From positions 1,530,001 through 1,594,000 of the forward strand of contig NZ_JAINVX010000001.1 in assembly GCF_019880635.1 (NCBI RefSeq): DNA of 64,000 nt, given 5' to 3'. This document shows, piece after piece, positions 50,591 through 58,778 of the stretch. The DNA comes from Hanstruepera marina. Lineage in GTDB: Bacteria > Bacteroidota > Bacteroidia > Flavobacteriales > Flavobacteriaceae. The number at the start of each line of letters is the position of its first letter. Positions within the stretch are counted from its first letter, which is position 1. The notes beneath the pieces are model-generated. The model was not told where the DNA came from and did no database searches. It was given only the letters and a program-made list of their open reading frames with translations. Position numbers and translations under genes: made by a program.

Positions 50591-50884
50591 ATGTCAGACA
50601 AGCTTAAAATAAAGCTATCAATAGCTAATAGAGTATACCCTTTAACAATTGCACCAAGTCAGGAAGAGGGTTTGCGAAAAGCAGCTAAAAATATTGATGC
50701 TATGATTAAACAATTTGAGCAAAGTTATTCTGTTCAAGATAAGCAAGATGTTTTGGCCATGTGTGCCTTACAGTTTGCTTCGCAAGTAGAACAGAAATCA
50801 ATAGATAAAGACAATGTGAATGAACATGTTGAACAAAAGCTTAATGCTATCAACAATTTGTTACAGGAGCATTTAAACTCTTAA
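50591..50884 (+). CDS. zapA: Cell division protein ZapA
   Basis: A protein of 97 residues with the ZapA layout: an N-terminal beta-strand pair LKIKLSIANRVYPLTIAPSQ, then EGLRKAAKNIDAMIKQFEQ and a long C-terminal helix ending INNLLQEHL. ZapA bundles FtsZ filaments at midcell. It is followed by a structured RNA and then rny, the conserved zapA - 6S RNA arrangement. Confidence 0.9.
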   Translation: MSDKLKIKLSIANRVYPLTIAPSQEEGLRKAAKNIDAMIKQFEQSYSVQDKQDVLAMCALQFASQVEQKSIDKDNVNEHVEQKLNAINNLLQEHLNS

Positions 50885-50910
50885 ACGTTCTTTAAAATAA
50901 ACAAAGGTTA

Positions 50911-51098
50911 CTGCCTGCATTAGTTATTTTTTTGATAAACTCAACGCTAATTCTTTAAAAAGGGTGAGTTTAAGTTGTAAAAGCGTGCTGTTAGTATTGA
51001 ATTTTTCAGTGCTTGGACAGATACTTGATCAGCTTGGTATCCCTAAACTTGTTTTAAGGAGTTTATACAAAACGTTATACTGATGCAGGCTTTTTTTT
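50911..51098 (+). ncRNA. ssrS: 6S RNA (SsrS-type)
   Basis: The 230-bp gap between zapA and rny contains a transcript-like unit of about 185 nt. Its ends pair as GCCTGCATTAG (50913-50923) with CTGATGCAGGC (51080-51090), 11 bp with one G-U, followed by eight T (terminator). Inside, further imperfect helices flank a large central loop (for example AAACTC/GAGTTT near 50937-50973), the 6S layout that mimics an open promoter and binds RNA polymerase. In many bacteria 6S RNA directly follows zapA. The identification is by structure and synteny; no covariance search was possible. Confidence 0.8.
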
Positions 51099-51118
51099 AT
51101 AAATAAATTAACTTGAAC

Positions 51119-52693
51119 ATGGATAATACAATTTTAATAATTGTTGGAGGAATATTACTAGGTATCATTATAGGTTTTATTGTTGCAAAAGTTTTAGAAC
51201 GAAACAATGCATCAAAACTTGTTAAAAGCGCTAAAAAATCGGCTGCAGCTATAATAAAGGAGGCCAATCATGAAGGTGAATCTATTAAAAAGGACAAAAT
51301 ACTTCAGGCTAAAGAAAAATTTATAGAGCTAAAATCAGAACACGAAAAAGTCATTTTAGCACGTGATAAAAAAATGGCTGATGCCGAAAAACGAACTCGA
51401 GACAAAGAATCTCAAGTTTCTGGTGAACTATCAAAGAACAAAAAACTTAACGATAGTTTGGAAGAAAAGATAAAAGATTACAACCATAGGTTGGATATCT
51501 TGCAAAAGAAAAAAGGAGAATTAGATAGACTACATAAAAGTCAAGTTGAACAGCTTGAAGTTATTTCAAGTCTTTCGGCAGAGGACGCTAAAGCACAACT
51601 AATAGAATCTCTTAAAGGTGAAGCTAAAAACGATGCCATGGCTTTTGTTCAAAGCACATTGGAAGAAGCCAAACTAACGGCTCAACAAGAGGCCAAAAAG
51701 GTTATTATTAATACCATTCAGCGTATTGGTACGGAAGAGGCTGTAGACAATTGCGTGTCAGTTTTCAATATTGAATCAGATGATGTAAAAGGTCGCATTA
51801 TTGGGCGTGAAGGACGAAACATACGTGCAATAGAGGCTGCCACTGGTGTTGAGATTATTGTTGATGATACACCAGAAGCTATTATTTTATCGTGTTTTGA
51901 CTCTGTTAGACGCGAAATAGCACGCTTATCACTACATAAACTGGTGACAGATGGACGTATTCATCCAGCCAGAATTGAAGAGGTGGTTAAGAAAACAACA
52001 AAACAAATTGAGCAAGAGATTATAGAGGTTGGAAAACGTACTGTAATCGATTTAGGAATTCACAATCTTCATCCCGAATTGGTAAAGGTTGTTGGTCGAA
52101 TGAAATACCGTTCGTCTTACGGTCAGAACTTACTACAACACTCACGTGAAGTTGCTAAGCTATGTGGTGTTATGGCTGCTGAATTAGGCTTGAATCCTAA
52201 ATTGGCAAAACGTGCAGGATTGTTACACGATATAGGGAAAGTACCTGATGCAGAAGCTGATATGGAAACACCTCACGCTATATTAGGTATGCAATGGGCT
52301 GAAAAATACGGCGAAAAAGAAGACGTTTGTAATGCTATTGGTGCTCACCATGATGAAATAGAAATGAAATCGTTGTTAGCACCTATTATACAAGTTTGTG
52401 ATGCTATTTCTGGTGCTAGACCTGGTGCTAGACGTCAAGTATTGGATAGCTACATTCAACGTTTAAAAGATTTAGAGGATATCGCCTTTGGTTTTAATGG
52501 TGTAAAGAAAGCCTATGCCATACAAGCTGGTCGAGAATTACGTGTCATTGTTGAAAGTGAAAAGGTAGATGATCAAAAAGCTGCTGATTTATCATTTAAT
52601 ATTTCGCAGAAAATACAGACTGATATGACGTATCCTGGACAGGTTAAAGTAACTGTTATTAGGGAAACACGAGCAGTTAATATTGCTAAATAG
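51119..52693 (+). CDS. rny: Ribonuclease Y
   Basis: 524 residues from ATG at 51119 (a TTG two codons earlier is less likely). The membrane anchor is [18 protein letters not shown] (about 5-24), then a long coiled coil to about 200, a KH domain with [20 protein letters not shown], and an HD phosphohydrolase domain with [11 protein letters not shown] and [16 protein letters not shown]. It is the endoribonuclease of RNA turnover. A strong terminator follows. The position after zapA and 6S RNA is typical for the phylum. Confidence 0.95.
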   Translation: MDNTILIIVGGILLGIIIGFIVAKVLERNNASKLVKSAKKSAAAIIKEANHEGESIKKDKILQAKEKFIELKSEHEKVILARDKKMADAEKRTRDKESQVSGELSKNKKLNDSLEEKIKDYNHRLDILQKKKGELDRLHKSQVEQLEVISSLSAEDAKAQLIESLKGEAKNDAMAFVQSTLEEAKLTAQQEAKKVIINTIQRIGTEEAVDNCVSVFNIESDDVKGRIIGREGRNIRAIEAATGVEIIVDDTPEAIILSCFDSVRREIARLSLHKLVTDGRIHPARIEEVVKKTTKQIEQEIIEVGKRTVIDLGIHNLHPELVKVVGRMKYRSSYGQNLLQHSREVAKLCGVMAAELGLNPKLAKRAGLLHDIGKVPDAEADMETPHAILGMQWAEKYGEKEDVCNAIGAHHDEIEMKSLLAPIIQVCDAISGARPGARRQVLDSYIQRLKDLEDIAFGFNGVKKAYAIQAGRELRVIVESEKVDDQKAADLSFNISQKIQTDMTYPGQVKVTVIRETRAVNIAK

Positions 52694-52716
52694 AAGTTTA
52701 AAAACTCGAATAGTTT

Positions 52717-52746
52717 AAAGGTTCACAATTTGTGAACCTTTTTTAT
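52717..52746 (+). terminator. Terminator after rny, between convergent rny and xerD
   Basis: AAAGGTTCACA (52717-52727) / TGTGAACCTTT (52731-52741) with a 3-nt loop, then a T-run. It overlaps the last codons' downstream edge of xerD on the other strand. Confidence 0.88.
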
Positions 52747-53654
52747 TTTCTGGGATGATAGGTCTGTATGGCTTTTTTAAGCTGTTTTTTGTCTAGATGC
52801 ATATAAATTTCAGTAGTTGTAATACTCTCGTGTCCCAACATCAGTTGAATGGCTCTTAAATCAGCACCATTTTCCAATAAATGTGTCGCAAACGAATGCC
52901 TGAAGGTATGGGGTGAAATGGTTTTACCCAGATTAATGTCTTTAGCTAAATTTTTAATAATTGTAAAAACCATAGCACGCGTCAATTTTTTACCTCTATT
53001 GTTTAAAAACAGTGTATCATTATCTTCCTTTTGTACATTAATGGCTGTGCGTACCTCTTGTATATAGATATTGATTAACTTTTGTGTTTGTTGGCTAATG
53101 GGTACAAAACGCTGTTTATCACCTTTTCCGGTAACCTTAATAAAGCCTTCGGCAAAAAATAAATCTGATAGCTTTAAATTAATGAGTTCACTTACTCGCA
53201 GACCACAACTGTAGAGCGTCTCTAGCAGGGTTCTATCGCGTTCGCCAATTCTTACTCCATTGTATGTTTTTGAAAGGTCTATCGCGCCAATAAGGTTGTC
53301 AATATCGTTTAAGCTTAAGGTATCTGGAAGTTTACGGCCTATTTTAGGCGATTCAATTAAATCAACTGGGTTTGTCGTTCTATAATCTTCAAAAACCAAA
53401 TAACTAAAAAAACTGCGCAGGCCAGAAATTAAACGGGATTGTGAGCGTGCATTCAATGTTTTGGCTTTCTCATAAATGAATTGTTGAATGGTTTCTGATT
53501 CAATTTTTAATGGAGAAATTGAGATGTTATTAGTGTCTAAATGCGAAACCAATTTATCTATATCCAAGTTGTAATTGTCTACGGTGTTTTGAGACAAACC
53601 GCGTTCTATTTTTAAATAGAGTTTATAATCGCTAATGCAGTTTTCCCAAGTCAT
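52743..53654 (-). CDS. xerD: Tyrosine recombinase XerD
   Basis: A protein of 303 residues, usual for the chromosome-dimer resolvase XerD. The N-terminal SAM-like domain is at 1-95. The catalytic set is complete: Arg153 (GLRVSEL), Lys177, His249 and Arg252 (SPHTFRHSFATHLL), His275 (LGHES), and the nucleophile Tyr284 (TEIYMH). It is divergent from the porin array and aroQ. The size and position indicate the housekeeping enzyme rather than a phage or island integrase. Confidence 0.92.
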   Translation of the reverse strand: MTWENCISDYKLYLKIERGLSQNTVDNYNLDIDKLVSHLDTNNISISPLKIESETIQQFIYEKAKTLNARSQSRLISGLRSFFSYLVFEDYRTTNPVDLIESPKIGRKLPDTLSLNDIDNLIGAIDLSKTYNGVRIGERDRTLLETLYSCGLRVSELINLKLSDLFFAEGFIKVTGKGDKQRFVPISQQTQKLINIYIQEVRTAINVQKEDNDTLFLNNRGKKLTRAMVFTIIKNLAKDINLGKTISPHTFRHSFATHLLENGADLRAIQLMLGHESITTTEIYMHLDKKQLKKAIQTYHPRK

Positions 53655-53893
53655 GTGCTTTGTTTGTATGGTAAAGTAACGATTCTTTAAAATAATACCC
53701 TAAAAACCTGTAAAATATTAACCTTTAAAGATATAAATCAACAAAATTTGTTAATAACACAAATTTTAAAATATTGAAATTCAAATAGTTGAACTTTAAT
53801 GTTAATTAAATTGTTAATAAAGTAGTTAAATGGTTAAAATATGTCATAAAAATGTATTTAGTTTGCCGAAATCAATTAATAAACTTAACAATT

Positions 53894-54574
53894 ATGAAAA
53901 AATTATTTTTATGTGCTGCTATTGCAGTATTTGGATTAACAAATGTTAATGCTCAAAACGAAAAATCGGTTGATCAAGGCTTTAGTTTTGGACCAAAAGC
54001 TGGTGTGAATTTTGCTACTTTAACAGGAGATGTTGAAGACGCTGAAATGAGAATTGGCTTCCACATTGGTGGTGCCGCTGAGTATATGTTCAACCAAAAT
54101 ATGGGGCTTCAAGCAGAACTTTTGTTTTCTGCTCAAGGAGCAAAAAATGAATATACTGAAAGCAGTAGCCAAGGAGGAGTAGACTATTATTTAAAAGAGA
54201 AAGAAGAAGTTAAATTAAACTACATTAATATTCCAGTAATGTTTAAGTATTACATTGTAAATGGGTTTAATGTTGAAGCGGGTCCACAAGTTGGAATTTT
54301 AGCTTCTGCTAAATCTGAATATGAATATGAAGAAAGAGTTACAAGTGGTGGAAATACGGTTACTGACTCTGGTTCTGCAAAAGTGGATATTGATGATGAA
54401 GTTTCGTCAATAGATTTTGGACTAAATTTTGGATTAGGATACAGAATGGATAATGGTCTGAATTTTGGGGCACGTTATAATTTAGGATTATCAAATATCA
54501 ACGATGCTGATGATTCTGATGATTACAAAGTTTCTAATGGAGTAATTCAAGTTTCTGTTGGATTTATGTTTTAG
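53894..54574 (+). CDS. Porin-family outer-membrane beta-barrel, paralogue 1
   Basis: 226 residues from the ATG at 53894, which starts the signal peptide KKLFLCAAIAVFGLTNVNAQ; the ATG at 53852 adds 14 residues of leader sequence. An eight-strand barrel pattern is visible: FSFGPKAGVNFATLTG, MRIGFHIGGAAEYMF, LNYINIPVMFKYYIV, NVEAGPQVGILAS, SIDFGLNFGLGYRM and a final VIQVSVGFMF. An extra loop is rich in Glu/Asp and Ser. First of four tandem barrel genes; the largest and most diverged. AT-rich upstream DNA has phased GTTAA repeats. Confidence 0.85.
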   Translation: MKKLFLCAAIAVFGLTNVNAQNEKSVDQGFSFGPKAGVNFATLTGDVEDAEMRIGFHIGGAAEYMFNQNMGLQAELLFSAQGAKNEYTESSSQGGVDYYLKEKEEVKLNYINIPVMFKYYIVNGFNVEAGPQVGILASAKSEYEYEERVTSGGNTVTDSGSAKVDIDDEVSSIDFGLNFGLGYRMDNGLNFGARYNLGLSNINDADDSDDYKVSNGVIQVSVGFMF

Positions 54575-54596
54575 TAGTTTTTAAAGATAAAGGTCA

Positions 54597-54627
54597 AAAA
54601 CCGAAGTGATTAACTTCGGTTTTTTTT
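54597..54627 (+). terminator. Terminator after porin paralogue 1
   Basis: AAAACCGAAGT / ACTTCGGTTTT with a 5-nt loop and an eight-T run. The next promoter's TTTG box overlaps its tail. Confidence 0.9.
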
Positions 54628-54654
54628 GTTTCTAATTTTTAAACCTTATATTTA
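54625..54654 (+). promoter_or_regulatory. Promoter of porin paralogue 2
   Basis: TTTG (54625-54628), 18 bp, TATATTTA (54647-54654). The same box pair with the same 18-bp spacer and similar spacer sequence is repeated at 55267-55296, so the intergenic region was duplicated with the gene. Confidence 0.65.
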
Positions 54655-54685
54655 ATAACATTAATCAATGTAAAACTTAACAATT

Positions 54686-55222
54686 ATGAAAAAATTACTT
54701 TTAGTAGCTGTGTTTACAGTTTTTAGTTTAACAAGTGTAAAAGCCCAAGAAGGTTTCAGTATTGGAGCATTTATTGGATTACCGGTAGCAGACGGAGGAG
54801 ATTTTGCAACATTCTCAATTGGTGTAGATGCCACATATCAATTTTCAATAAATGAAAAGTTTAGTGTTGGTCCAACAGTAGGGTTTTCGCATTCTTTTGG
54901 CGATGAGTACTTTGGTTTAGATTATGATGACACTCAATTTTTGCCAATAGCAGGTGCTGGTCGGTTTTACATCAATGAAATGTTTACTGTTGGTCTAGAT
55001 TTAGGCTATGCTGTAGGGATTAATGATGGAAACGATGGTGGATTTTATTTTAGACCAATGTTTGGGTACAACATTAATGAAAGAATTCAATTAAATGCAT
55101 CTTACAGAGGTGTGAGTTCAAGTTATGATGACACATATTATATTAATGGTACTGTCTATCGTAATAGTGTTAATTCCAATTTTGGAATATTAAGTGTTGG
55201 AGCAACGTTTAGTATAAACTAA
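54686..55222 (+). CDS. Porin-family outer-membrane beta-barrel, paralogue 2
   Basis: A protein of 178 residues with signal peptide KKLLLVAVFTVFSLTSVKAQ. Barrel strands are FSIGAFIGLPVADGG, FSIGVDATYQFSINEKFSVG, FLPIAGAGRFYINE, FTVGLDLGYAVG, FYFRPMFGYNINERIQLNAS and a last strand FGILSVGATFSIN. The conserved theme YxRPMFGYNxNE is shared with paralogues 3 and 4. It has its own promoter and terminator. Confidence 0.85.
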   Translation: MKKLLLVAVFTVFSLTSVKAQEGFSIGAFIGLPVADGGDFATFSIGVDATYQFSINEKFSVGPTVGFSHSFGDEYFGLDYDDTQFLPIAGAGRFYINEMFTVGLDLGYAVGINDGNDGGFYFRPMFGYNINERIQLNASYRGVSSSYDDTYYINGTVYRNSVNSNFGILSVGATFSIN

Positions 55223-55244
55223 ATAAATAAAAAATTATAAAGGG

Positions 55245-55269
55245 CCGAAGCTTTTGCTTCGGTTTTTTT
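55245..55269 (+). terminator. Terminator after porin paralogue 2
   Basis: CCGAAGC-TTTT-GCTTCGG followed by seven T. Confidence 0.9.
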
Positions 55270-55296
55270 GTTTCTAACTTTTAAATCTTATATTTA
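55267..55296 (+). promoter_or_regulatory. Promoter of porin paralogue 3
   Basis: TTTG (55267-55270), 18 bp, TATATTTA (55289-55296), a near copy of the promoter of paralogue 2; the TTTG is inside the preceding terminator's T-run. Confidence 0.65.
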
Positions 55297-55329
55297 ATAT
55301 AATTAATCCATTAATTAAACTTAATAATT

Positions 55330-55908
55330 ATGAAAAAACTATTATTATTTACAGCTCTTGTAATCTTTAGTTTAAATGCCAAAGCACAAGATATTGAAGA
55401 CAAAATAAAAGGTGGCGGTTTTTATGTTGGCGCCAATATTGGGATGCCAATAAGTGCAGCAGCAGATGTGGCATCATTTAATTTTGGATTTGATGTTGCC
55501 TATTTGTTTGAAGTTATTGATAATCTAGAGGTAGGACCGTTACTTGGATTTACACATTTTATTGGAGACGGCGAGTATTACGCTTACAGTTCTAGTAACG
55601 TGGAGTTTAGGAGAGATTATAAAGATGCTTCATTTTTACCTATAGCAGCATCTGCACGCTATTATTTTGCAGACCATCGGTTTTTTGGAGGTATAGATTT
55701 GGGTGTTGCCGTAAATGTTTCTGGTGATGCTAAAACAGGCTTTTATGCACGGCCAAAGTTTGGATTTGATCTTGGTGTAGTAGCCTTGATTGCATCGTTT
55801 CAAAATATTTCAGGAGGAGTGGATTATGGTGATACTTATTACGGCGGAACTTATGTTTCTAGTAGCGGATTTAATTCATTCAACTTTGGTGTTGAATTCG
55901 GATTTTAA
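55330..55908 (+). CDS. Porin-family outer-membrane beta-barrel, paralogue 3
   Basis: A protein of 192 residues with signal peptide KKLLLFTALVIFSLNAKAQ. Strands are GFYVGANIGMPISAAADVAS, FNFGFDVAYLFEV, LEVGPLLGFTHFIG, FLPIAASARYYFADHRFFGG, IDLGVAVNVSG, FYARPKFGFDLG and a final FNFGVEFGF. The last Phe is the usual outer-membrane insertion signal. Its Arg-Pro-Lys variant (ARPKFGF) differs from paralogues 2 and 4. Confidence 0.85.
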   Translation: MKKLLLFTALVIFSLNAKAQDIEDKIKGGGFYVGANIGMPISAAADVASFNFGFDVAYLFEVIDNLEVGPLLGFTHFIGDGEYYAYSSSNVEFRRDYKDASFLPIAASARYYFADHRFFGGIDLGVAVNVSGDAKTGFYARPKFGFDLGVVALIASFQNISGGVDYGDTYYGGTYVSSSGFNSFNFGVEFGF

Positions 55909-55927
55909 TAAACGTTTAAAAAATAAA

Positions 55928-55960
55928 GAAAAGAGTAAACTATAGTTTGCTCTTTTTTTT
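55928..55960 (+). terminator. Terminator after porin paralogue 3
   Basis: AAAGAGTAAACT / AGTTTGCTCTTT (one G-U) forms an almost loopless long stem with eight or more T following. Confidence 0.8.
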
Positions 55961-55990
55961 AATTTGTAAATTCATTAAAAACCCATAACA

Positions 55991-56515
55991 ATGAAAAAAT
56001 ATGTTATTACTCTAGTAACCGCATTATTGTTTAATGCGTTTACCTATGCACAATCAGGCTTGAATATTGGAGCAAGTATTGGATTTCCCTATGAAAACTA
56101 CGAAGGCTACGACTTTTCGTTTGCCTTTTCTGCAGATATCAATTATTTATTTGAAGTTAATCAGGCCTTTAGTTTAGGTATTGCAACTGGTTACGGACAA
56201 GCTTTAGGAGAAGATTTCTATCTAGGTCCAATTAATTTTGAAACACCTGACTACCAATTTGTACCTCTTGCAGCTGCAGCACGATTTGGAGCTGGCAGAT
56301 TAGTATTTGGAGCCGATATTGGTTATGCGTTTTCAGTTTCAAGTGCCAAGGATGTTTTTAATAACGACTACTATACTGGTGGGTTTTATTGGAGACCTAT
56401 GTTTGGGTTCAACCTTAATGAGGTGTTTCAATTAAATATCAATTATGTTGGTATAAGTGACGACTATTTTTACTATTCGTCATTTAATATTGGTTTTATG
56501 GTAAATATCAATTAA
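55991..56515 (+). CDS. Porin-family outer-membrane beta-barrel, paralogue 4
   Basis: A protein of 174 residues with signal peptide KKYVITLVTALLFNAFTYAQ. Strands are LNIGASIGFPYENYEG, FSFAFSADINYLFEV, FSLGIATGYGQALGE, FVPLAAAARFGAGRLVFGAD, FYWRPMFGFNLNEVFQLNIN and a final FNIGFMVNIN. It is most like paralogue 2. The 5' leader lacks the TATATTTA promoter seen before paralogues 2 and 3. Confidence 0.85.
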   Translation: MKKYVITLVTALLFNAFTYAQSGLNIGASIGFPYENYEGYDFSFAFSADINYLFEVNQAFSLGIATGYGQALGEDFYLGPINFETPDYQFVPLAAAARFGAGRLVFGADIGYAFSVSSAKDVFNNDYYTGGFYWRPMFGFNLNEVFQLNINYVGISDDYFYYSSFNIGFMVNIN

Positions 56516-56534
56516 GATAGTTTATAAGAACACT

Positions 56535-56562
56535 AACCGAAGCCTAGAGCTTCGGTTTTTTT
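56535..56562 (+). terminator. Terminator after porin paralogue 4
   Basis: AACCGAAGC / GCTTCGGTT with a 5-nt loop and eight T. The stem sequence CCGAAGC is shared with the terminator of paralogue 2, another trace of duplication. Confidence 0.88.
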
Positions 56563-56576
56563 TATACCTTTACTTT

Positions 56577-56996
56577 ATGAAAAATCTCATTATAATTAAT
56601 GGTCCTAATTTAAATTTGTTAGGAAAGCGAGAACCCAATATATATGGGAGTTTGACCTTTAATGAATTTTTTGAGACCATTAAAAGTAAATACCCAAATG
56701 TGGCTTTTGAACATTATCAATCCAATATTGAAGGTGAATTGATTGACAAGTTGCACGAAATGGGTTTTAAATATGATGGTATTATATTAAACGCAGCAGC
56801 TTACACTCATACTTCGGTAAGTATAGGTGACGCTGTAGCAGCCATTGAAACTCCTGTTGTTGAGGTACATATTTCAAATACCTTTAATAGGGAAGAGTTT
56901 AGGCACCAATCTTTTGTAGCACCTCATGCCAAGGGCGTAATTGTTGGTTTTGGATTGCAAAGCTATGAATTGGCCATACAGAGCTTTCTTGATTAA
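56577..56996 (+). CDS. aroQ: Type II 3-dehydroquinate dehydratase AroQ
   Basis: A small dodecameric dehydratase of 139 residues, third step of the shikimate pathway. Motifs are NGPNLNLLGKREPNIYG with the flexible-loop Arg/Tyr, HYQSNIEGELIDKLHE, ILNAAAYTHTSVSIGDAV, and EVHISNTFNREEFRHQS with the catalytic His. The start overlaps the tail of the preceding terminator closely, so the promoter must lie in or before it. aroQ near xerD is a familiar flavobacterial arrangement. Confidence 0.95.
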   Translation: MKNLIIINGPNLNLLGKREPNIYGSLTFNEFFETIKSKYPNVAFEHYQSNIEGELIDKLHEMGFKYDGIILNAAAYTHTSVSIGDAVAAIETPVVEVHISNTFNREEFRHQSFVAPHAKGVIVGFGLQSYELAIQSFLD

Positions 56997-57077
56997 TTTT
57001 TATTTTTTACTTTCCTAAATTCATTCGAATAACGATTTTAGTTAAAGGGCATAGTGGTTAAATAATTATTTTACCCT

Positions 57078-57106
57078 GTGACTTTATTTTGATTATTGTG
57101 TCTAAA
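57078..57106 (+). promoter_or_regulatory. Candidate alternative-sigma promoter, site 1 (upstream of sigma gene)
   Basis: GTGAC (57078-57082), 15 bp, GTGTCTAAA (57098-57106). The same two boxes with the same spacing recur at 58721-58749 (21 of 29 or more positions identical) and, with one change in the second box, at 62402-62430. The site lies just before a sigma factor gene, so autoregulation is inferred. Confidence 0.7.
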
Positions 57107-57127
57107 TGAATGATTATAATTTTCATA

Positions 57128-57703
57128 TTGGAAGATTTAAAAATAGACAGCTCAATTTCAGACGAAAAACTTGTAGAATTAATAGTTAAAACTAAAAGTT
57201 CAGAGTTATTTTCAATTATATATGACAGGTACTCACATTTAGTCTATAATAAGTGTATAAGCTTTGTGCAGAACAAAGAGGAAGCTCAAGATTTAACCCA
57301 TGATATTTTTGTCAAGCTTTTTATTAAGATTAAAACTTTTGGTCATAAGTCTAAATTTTCCACATGGCTCTATTCGTTTACGTATAACCATTGTATAAAC
57401 TATGTTCAACGCGATTTTAACAAGCGTAAGAGTAAGTTTCTTTATGCAGATACACATGAAGAACACTTAAGTACTGTTCAAAACAATATAAACGAAGAGA
57501 AAATTCATAGTATGGATTCGGAAAAATTAAACAAAGCACTAGATTTAATTGACCCAAACGATAAAACCATATTATTTATGAAGTATCAGGATGATATGAA
57601 AATAGAGGATATTCAAGAGGTATTGGAATTAGGTAAAAGCGCTGTAAAAATGCGATTGAGCAGAGCCAAAAGCAGGCTAGTTAAAGTATATGAAACTATT
57701 TAA
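57128..57703 (+). CDS. ECF-like sigma-70 family RNA polymerase sigma factor
   Basis: 191 residues from a TTG start at 57128 (LEDLKIDSSISDEKLVELI). The ATG at 57110 is rejected because it would overlap the predicted promoter and adds a hydrophobic MIIIFI. Region 2 is LFSIIYDRYSHLVYNKCISF, NKEEAQDLTHDIFVKLF and FSTWLYSFTYNHCINYVQR; region 4 is DPNDKTILFMKYQDDMK, IEDIQEVLELGKSAVKMRLS. It is followed 2 bp later by a 59-aa gene and then an MscS channel. No classic anti-sigma is seen; the 59-aa protein is the only small candidate partner. Confidence 0.9.
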   Translation: MEDLKIDSSISDEKLVELIVKTKSSELFSIIYDRYSHLVYNKCISFVQNKEEAQDLTHDIFVKLFIKIKTFGHKSKFSTWLYSFTYNHCINYVQRDFNKRKSKFLYADTHEEHLSTVQNNINEEKIHSMDSEKLNKALDLIDPNDKTILFMKYQDDMKIEDIQEVLELGKSAVKMRLSRAKSRLVKVYETI

Positions 57704-57705
57704 TT

Positions 57706-57885
57706 ATGGAAAATCCGTTTAAAAAAGTAATAAACAGCGAAAAACTTCCAGACATTATTAAAGATAAAGTAATGGATGATATTAATGTCATTAAATTGGC
57801 ACTTGATGTTACCGATTTACTTACCATAAAATATCCGGAAACCATAAATAATATTTTTAATCTATCTAAAAAAAACAACAAGTAA
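57706..57885 (+). CDS. 59-residue helical protein in the sigma operon
   Basis: ATG at 57706, TAA at 57883-57885. The sequence begins MENPFKKVINSEKLPDIIKD and continues with a helix INVIKLALDVTDLLTIKYPE and a basic end NLSKKNNK. It has no membrane segment or signal. It starts 2 bp after the sigma stop and ends 22 bp before the MscS gene, so co-transcription is very likely. The function is unknown; a sigma-binding role is a guess from size and position. Confidence 0.75.
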   Translation: MENPFKKVINSEKLPDIIKDKVMDDINVIKLALDVTDLLTIKYPETINNIFNLSKKNNK

Positions 57886-57907
57886 TTACAAACTAAATTA
57901 ACATACC

Positions 57908-58717
57908 ATGAACGACGATTTGAATTTTAATCTTTTAGATGAGCTATTAAGAAATACCTATAAGTTTTTACCGAAAATTATTTTTGGAATTATATTTATA
58001 ATAGTTGCGTGGTTGTTACTTAAACTGATATTGTTTGTGATTAAAAAATCACTTAAGCTAACTAAAATTGGATATTTGTCTGAAAAGTTAAATGACCTCC
58101 CTTTTTTGAATGGTACGTTCAAAATAGACCCAGAAAAAATAATTTTGGTTTTTGTTAAATGGCTCTTCATTTTAATTTTTGTTATTATTGGAGCTGAAAT
58201 TTTAAACTTCAGTCTGATTTCTAATGAAGTTGGTAAGTTAATTAGGTATTTACCCCAATTCTTTAGTGCATTGTTAATTTTTGTGTTGGGTATTTATGGA
58301 GCCAATTATTTAAAAAAGACTTTACGTACTTTGCTAAAAGCAGTTGACATTAACGGCTCTAAAGCCATTAGTAATATTCTTTTTTTAATATTGGTTGTTA
58401 TGGTATCTATTATGGCACTGGATCAAGCAGGCTTCAATACAGATATTATTACAAACAATCTGTTTTTAATTCTCGGAGCAGTTTTGGCTTCTTTTACAAT
58501 AGCTTTTGGTTTTGGTTCGCGCGATATAGTTTATAGATTGTTATTAGGGTTTTACTCTAAACGTAATTTTTATGTAGGTCAAAAGATTGTAGTTGATGAA
58601 AAGCAAGGTGTTATATATGCCATAGACAATATAAGTATGGTTGTTGTTTTTAATGATGCCAAGGTAGTTTACCCCATAAAACATATCACCAACAAAAAAA
58701 TAGAAATTCTAGACTAA
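57908..58717 (+). CDS. MscS-like mechanosensitive ion channel
   Basis: A protein of 269 residues with about five membrane helices (about 20-45, 72-95, 110-130, 150-172 and 180-205). The pore-helix and following beta domain read FTIAFGFGSRDIVYRLLLGF, then FYVGQKIVVDEKQGVIYAID and VVVFNDAKVVYPIKHI. The protein ends after the beta domain, without the MscS C-terminal alpha/beta cage. It is a probable osmotic-relief or ion channel, co-transcribed with a sigma factor. Confidence 0.88.
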   Translation: MNDDLNFNLLDELLRNTYKFLPKIIFGIIFIIVAWLLLKLILFVIKKSLKLTKIGYLSEKLNDLPFLNGTFKIDPEKIILVFVKWLFILIFVIIGAEILNFSLISNEVGKLIRYLPQFFSALLIFVLGIYGANYLKKTLRTLLKAVDINGSKAISNILFLILVVMVSIMALDQAGFNTDIITNNLFLILGAVLASFTIAFGFGSRDIVYRLLLGFYSKRNFYVGQKIVVDEKQGVIYAIDNISMVVVFNDAKVVYPIKHITNKKIEILD

Positions 58718-58720
58718 AGC

Positions 58721-58749
58721 GTGACTTTATTGTGAATTACGTGTCTAAA
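58721..58749 (+). promoter_or_regulatory. Candidate alternative-sigma promoter, site 2 (upstream of 58-aa gene)
   Basis: GTGAC (58721-58725), 15 bp, GTGTCTAAA (58741-58749), 29 bp before the ATG at 58779. Beyond the boxes, TTTATT and TGA in the spacer also match site 1. Confidence 0.7.
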
Positions 58750-58778
58750 ACAATAAACCAACAATTTAGAACGTATTT

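Noticed and set aside
52743-53654. The tyrosine recombinase read as an integrase of a genomic island
   Set aside because: It has the length, complete catalytic set and genomic setting of housekeeping XerD; there are no att-like repeats or phage genes next to it.
57110-57127. ATG at 57110 as the start of the sigma factor gene
   Set aside because: It would place the start codon directly at the predicted promoter second box and add a hydrophobic MIIIFI; the TTG at 57128 gives a family-like N terminus.
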